The notes below the pieces were generated by a model. That model was not told the origin of the DNA, did not search any database, and saw only the letters and a program-made list of their open reading frames with translations. Below, piece after piece: positions 62,002 through 64,000 of a stretch of 64,000 bases of DNA (the first letter of the stretch is position 1; the number at the start of each line of letters is the position of its first letter). Made by a program: the position numbers and the translations under genes. The stretch covers positions 1 through 64,000 of the forward strand of contig JBCAXJ010000002.1 of assembly GCA_038534135.1 (NCBI GenBank). The letters are read 5' to 3'. Source of the stretch: Thermohalobaculum sp038534135. Its GTDB lineage: Bacteria > Pseudomonadota > Alphaproteobacteria > Rhodobacterales > Rhodobacteraceae.

Positions 62002-63935
62002 CTGGACGAACCGGACCGTCGGCCGAGACGACTGAACGGATCGCTCCGCGCCCATCGGCTGATGCCGTGCCGTGTCTTGTCCCAATAGTAAGGCGCGACG
62101 ATCAGTTCGATGACGGCCTTCCAGGCTGCCGCTGCACCCAGCGTCCAGTAAATCGGCAGTGTCGGCAGAACCCAAAGCAGGCCAAGCGTTTTGCGTCGCC
62201 AAAGAGCCAGCGCGGCACAACCCAGCATCACCACCTGCCCGGCAATCAATGATAAAGCCAGCGGAGTCCGGGCCCAACCGGGCATCGGATCGAGGAGAAT
62301 GGGCGCACCGTTGATCAATGCGATAAGCACGGCGATCCAAAAGACCGGAAGCGCCAGGTAAGTCACCGCACCGCCCAGGAACAGAATGTTCAAGCCGACA
62401 AAGCCGCCCGGACCAAGATCGCGCCAAAGCCGCGCGGGTGACCGCATGTGACTGAGCCATGTCATCATATAGCCCTTCAGCCAACGCGACCGTTGCCGGA
62501 TCCAAGGGAGCGTGCGGCAATTGGCCTCCTCCCAGGTTACGGTCTTCAGAACATCGCAGCGCAAACCGCGCCGCGCCAGCCTCATCCCCAGATCGGCGTC
62601 TTCGGTCACGTTGTGCGCGTCCCAGCCGTTCAAATCCATCAGAGCCGACCGGCGGAAGTAGACCGAGGTGCCGCCCAACGGGATCGGCAGGCCCAGCCGC
62701 TGGAAGCCGCGCAACAAGACGTCGAACCAGATTGCGTACTCGATCTGGAAACAGCGCGTGATCCAGTTCTCGGTCGCGTTGAAATAGGCAAGCTGGCATT
62801 GCACGCAGGCAATCTGCGGGGGCGCCCGGCGCAGATGCTCGGCGACCGCCATAAGCTGCCCGGGGTCCGGACGGTCCTCGGCATCCAGAATGCCGATCAC
62901 ATCGCCATCGCAGAAATCCAGCGCCGCGTTCATCGCGCGCGGTTTGGTCCGAGGGCGCCCGTCCGGAACGGCCAGCACCTGAACCCAGGGCGGAAGCTCG
63001 GCCAGATCTGCGGCCAACCGCGTGGCGTCGTCGTTTTCCTCGAGCAGCAGCTTTACGTCCAGCAGCTCGCGCGGATAGTCCAGACGCTGGAGCGCTGCGA
63101 CAATCGTCGCAATCATCCCGGCTTCGCGATAGAGCGGAATGAGCAAGCTGATCTTCGGCAGCGGCCGCCGGTCGGCCAGCGCCACCGTACCCTCGGCCGC
63201 TTCCATCGGTGTTTCGATCGGGCCGCTCGCAAAGGCTGCCGAAAGCCTGAGCGCCATGGTCATCATATTCAGGCCAAGAACCAGGGCACACATGACGGCA
63301 AAGCCGAGGCTCGAATGCGCGATCAGGGCCGCGCCGCACGCGGCCAGTCCGCCAAGGCAGGTCCAGCGTATAGCACCCAAGGCGCGCACGCTTTCATCGT
63401 CCGGTGTTCGGTGTGCGGCATGCGAAGCAACCTGCTCGCCGCACATTTGCAGGATTTCCCGATCAATGCTCGCTTGGTCGGCCACCGCGAAGAAGGCCAT
63501 GCCATGGTCGGGTGCCATATCGTTCAAAGCCTGCTGGCGCTGGTCAGGCTTTCCCGTGACATAAACCGGAATGCCGCCGATCTGCCGCCAGGGAAGAACC
63601 CTGTGGCGGAGTGCGGCGTCGGCCTCGGAGTCCTTGAGAGCGCGTTCCTCGACGCGGTCCTGCATCAGATCGACATGACCGATGTCGTAGAGATCGGCCT
63701 GAGCACGCGCGACCTCTGCGCGGCTGACGAGGCCGTGCGCGATAAGAACGTCGGCGATCGGCGCTTTGCTGAGCGCTTGAGCTTCCCGAGCGCCACGCAG
63801 ATCATCTTCGGTGAGAGCTCCCTCGGCGAGCAGCATGTCGGCCAGGGACGTGGCGGTTTCGCGTGCATCCGTGTCCGTGCCGCCAACCAGCTCGAATCGC
63901 AGTCTCGCCATTCCGGCTTGCCAGTCGTGGATCAA
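61998..63935 (-). CDS. Family 2 glycosyltransferase with MshEN-like N-terminal repeats
   Basis: 645 residues. Residues about 27-80 hold two MshEN-like repeats (SLADMLLAEGALTEDDLRGAREAQ and PIADVLIAHGLVSRAEVARAQADLYD). MshEN domains bind cyclic di-GMP, but here the R and G of RLGxxL are replaced. Two membrane helices follow (about 190-230), then a GT2 domain with the classical motifs DAEDRPDP, TEDADLG and RQRSRWLKG, then about four membrane helices. The layout is that of a membrane-bound polysaccharide synthase. The promoter has a full CtrA box 35 bp upstream. Convergent with the GntR gene with interlocked stops. Confidence 0.88.
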   Translation of the reverse strand: MIHDWQAGMARLRFELVGGTDTDARETATSLADMLLAEGALTEDDLRGAREAQALSKAPIADVLIAHGLVSRAEVARAQADLYDIGHVDLMQDRVEERALKDSEADAALRHRVLPWRQIGGIPVYVTGKPDQRQQALNDMAPDHGMAFFAVADQASIDREILQMCGEQVASHAAHRTPDDESVRALGAIRWTCLGGLAACGAALIAHSSLGFAVMCALVLGLNMMTMALRLSAAFASGPIETPMEAAEGTVALADRRPLPKISLLIPLYREAGMIATIVAALQRLDYPRELLDVKLLLEENDDATRLAADLAELPPWVQVLAVPDGRPRTKPRAMNAALDFCDGDVIGILDAEDRPDPGQLMAVAEHLRRAPPQIACVQCQLAYFNATENWITRCFQIEYAIWFDVLLRGFQRLGLPIPLGGTSVYFRRSALMDLNGWDAHNVTEDADLGMRLARRGLRCDVLKTVTWEEANCRTLPWIRQRSRWLKGYMMTWLSHMRSPARLWRDLGPGGFVGLNILFLGGAVTYLALPVFWIAVLIALINGAPILLDPMPGWARTPLALSLIAGQVVMLGCAALALWRRKTLGLLWVLPTLPIYWTLGAAAAWKAVIELIVAPYYWDKTRHGISRWARSDPFSRLGRRSGSSS

Positions 63936-63969
63936 TAGAGATTTCTTCGAGTTCCTCGCATCACGAAGG

Positions 63970-63984
63970 TTAAGGGCGCCTTAA
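63970..63984. promoter_or_regulatory. CtrA box upstream of the GT2/MshEN gene
   Basis: TTAA-GGGCGCC-TTAA followed by C matches the CtrA consensus TTAA-N7-TTAAC exactly. It lies 35 bp upstream of the glycosyltransferase start at 63935, the right distance for a promoter operator. Confidence 0.55.
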
Positions 63985-64000
63985 CTGCGAACGCCGCGGA

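Noticed and set aside
61228..63339. A 703-codon frame on the - strand opposite the GntR and over the GT2 gene
   Set aside because: Its sequence is low-complexity Arg/Ala/Gly text with no motif, and the true GT2 and GntR genes explain the coding signal.

Overview
The window is a high-GC chromosomal segment of an alphaproteobacterium, most likely a marine Rhodobacterales (Roseobacter-group) organism. The reasons are a HemA-type 5-aminolevulinate synthase, benzoyl-CoA epoxidation (box) genes, TRAP transporters, Glx/Mgs glutamate-synthase-like proteins, a type II lumazine synthase behind an FMN riboswitch, and full CtrA-type boxes (TTAA-N7-TTAA). No rRNA, tRNA, CRISPR array, transposase or intact prophage was seen. 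Almost everything is chromosomal coding sequence with short intergenic gaps.

Layout. 0-7.7 kb: the end of hemA, a T7-lysozyme-like amidase with LysM, a DUF3422 protein, a CheB-CheR-PAS fusion divergent from an unknown gene, DinB and ndk. 7.7-13.8 kb: a benzoyl-CoA oxidation operon (boxC, boxB, NTF2-like gene, boxA, boxR, TfoX-C-like gene) transcribed leftward from a promoter rich in TGCA motifs. 13.8-19.2 kb: a GT4 glycosyltransferase, an alpha/beta hydrolase, two duplicated fasciclin proteins, and a peroxiredoxin-like gene divergent from its likely AraC regulator. 19.2-27.3 kb: a catabolic island with a TRAP receptor, ACT protein, fused TRAP permease, HpsN/HisD-type dehydrogenase and GMC oxidoreductase, with a divergent IclR regulator. 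27.6-33.6 kb: a glycerophosphodiesterase, an OmpA protein with a coiled-coil partner, and a two-subunit molybdenum hydroxylase behind a large palindrome. 33.9-37.0 kb: an orphan-gene region (degenerate S24-type repressor, two small unknowns, a GNAT-like protein) and a long gap with tandem CtrA boxes. 37.0-47.6 kb: smpB, a YHYH protein, ribH, a GNAT/AhpD-like/OmpA trio, ahcY, an HD phosphohydrolase, an aldo/keto reductase, an unknown Cys-His protein and a B12-type radical SAM enzyme. 47.9-57.9 kb: a sulfatase, a DUF2892 protein, a lipoprotein, a divergent succinate dehydrogenase/fumarate reductase operon that includes a methyltransferase, a periplasmic sulfurtransferase, a TylF-like methyltransferase and a DUF547 protein. 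58.0-64 kb: glxBCD-like genes with a divergent GntR regulator, and a GT2 glycosyltransferase with MshEN-type N-terminal repeats.

Most promising for new biology: (1) three loci with full CtrA boxes, which put a CheB-CheR-PAS protein, a GNAT-like orphan and an MshEN-GT2 polysaccharide synthase into one putative cell-cycle/motility regulon; (2) a divergent SDH-like complex whose flavoprotein has Cys where SdhA has its flavin-linking His, in an operon with a methyltransferase; (3) an NTF2-fold protein inside the box operon; (4) a 33-bp perfect hairpin inside a TRAP operon; (5) the orphan-gene region around 34-36 kb.

All assignments were made by reading the sequence. No database search was run. 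Start codons were chosen from ribosome-binding sites and family length, and are stated where they matter.
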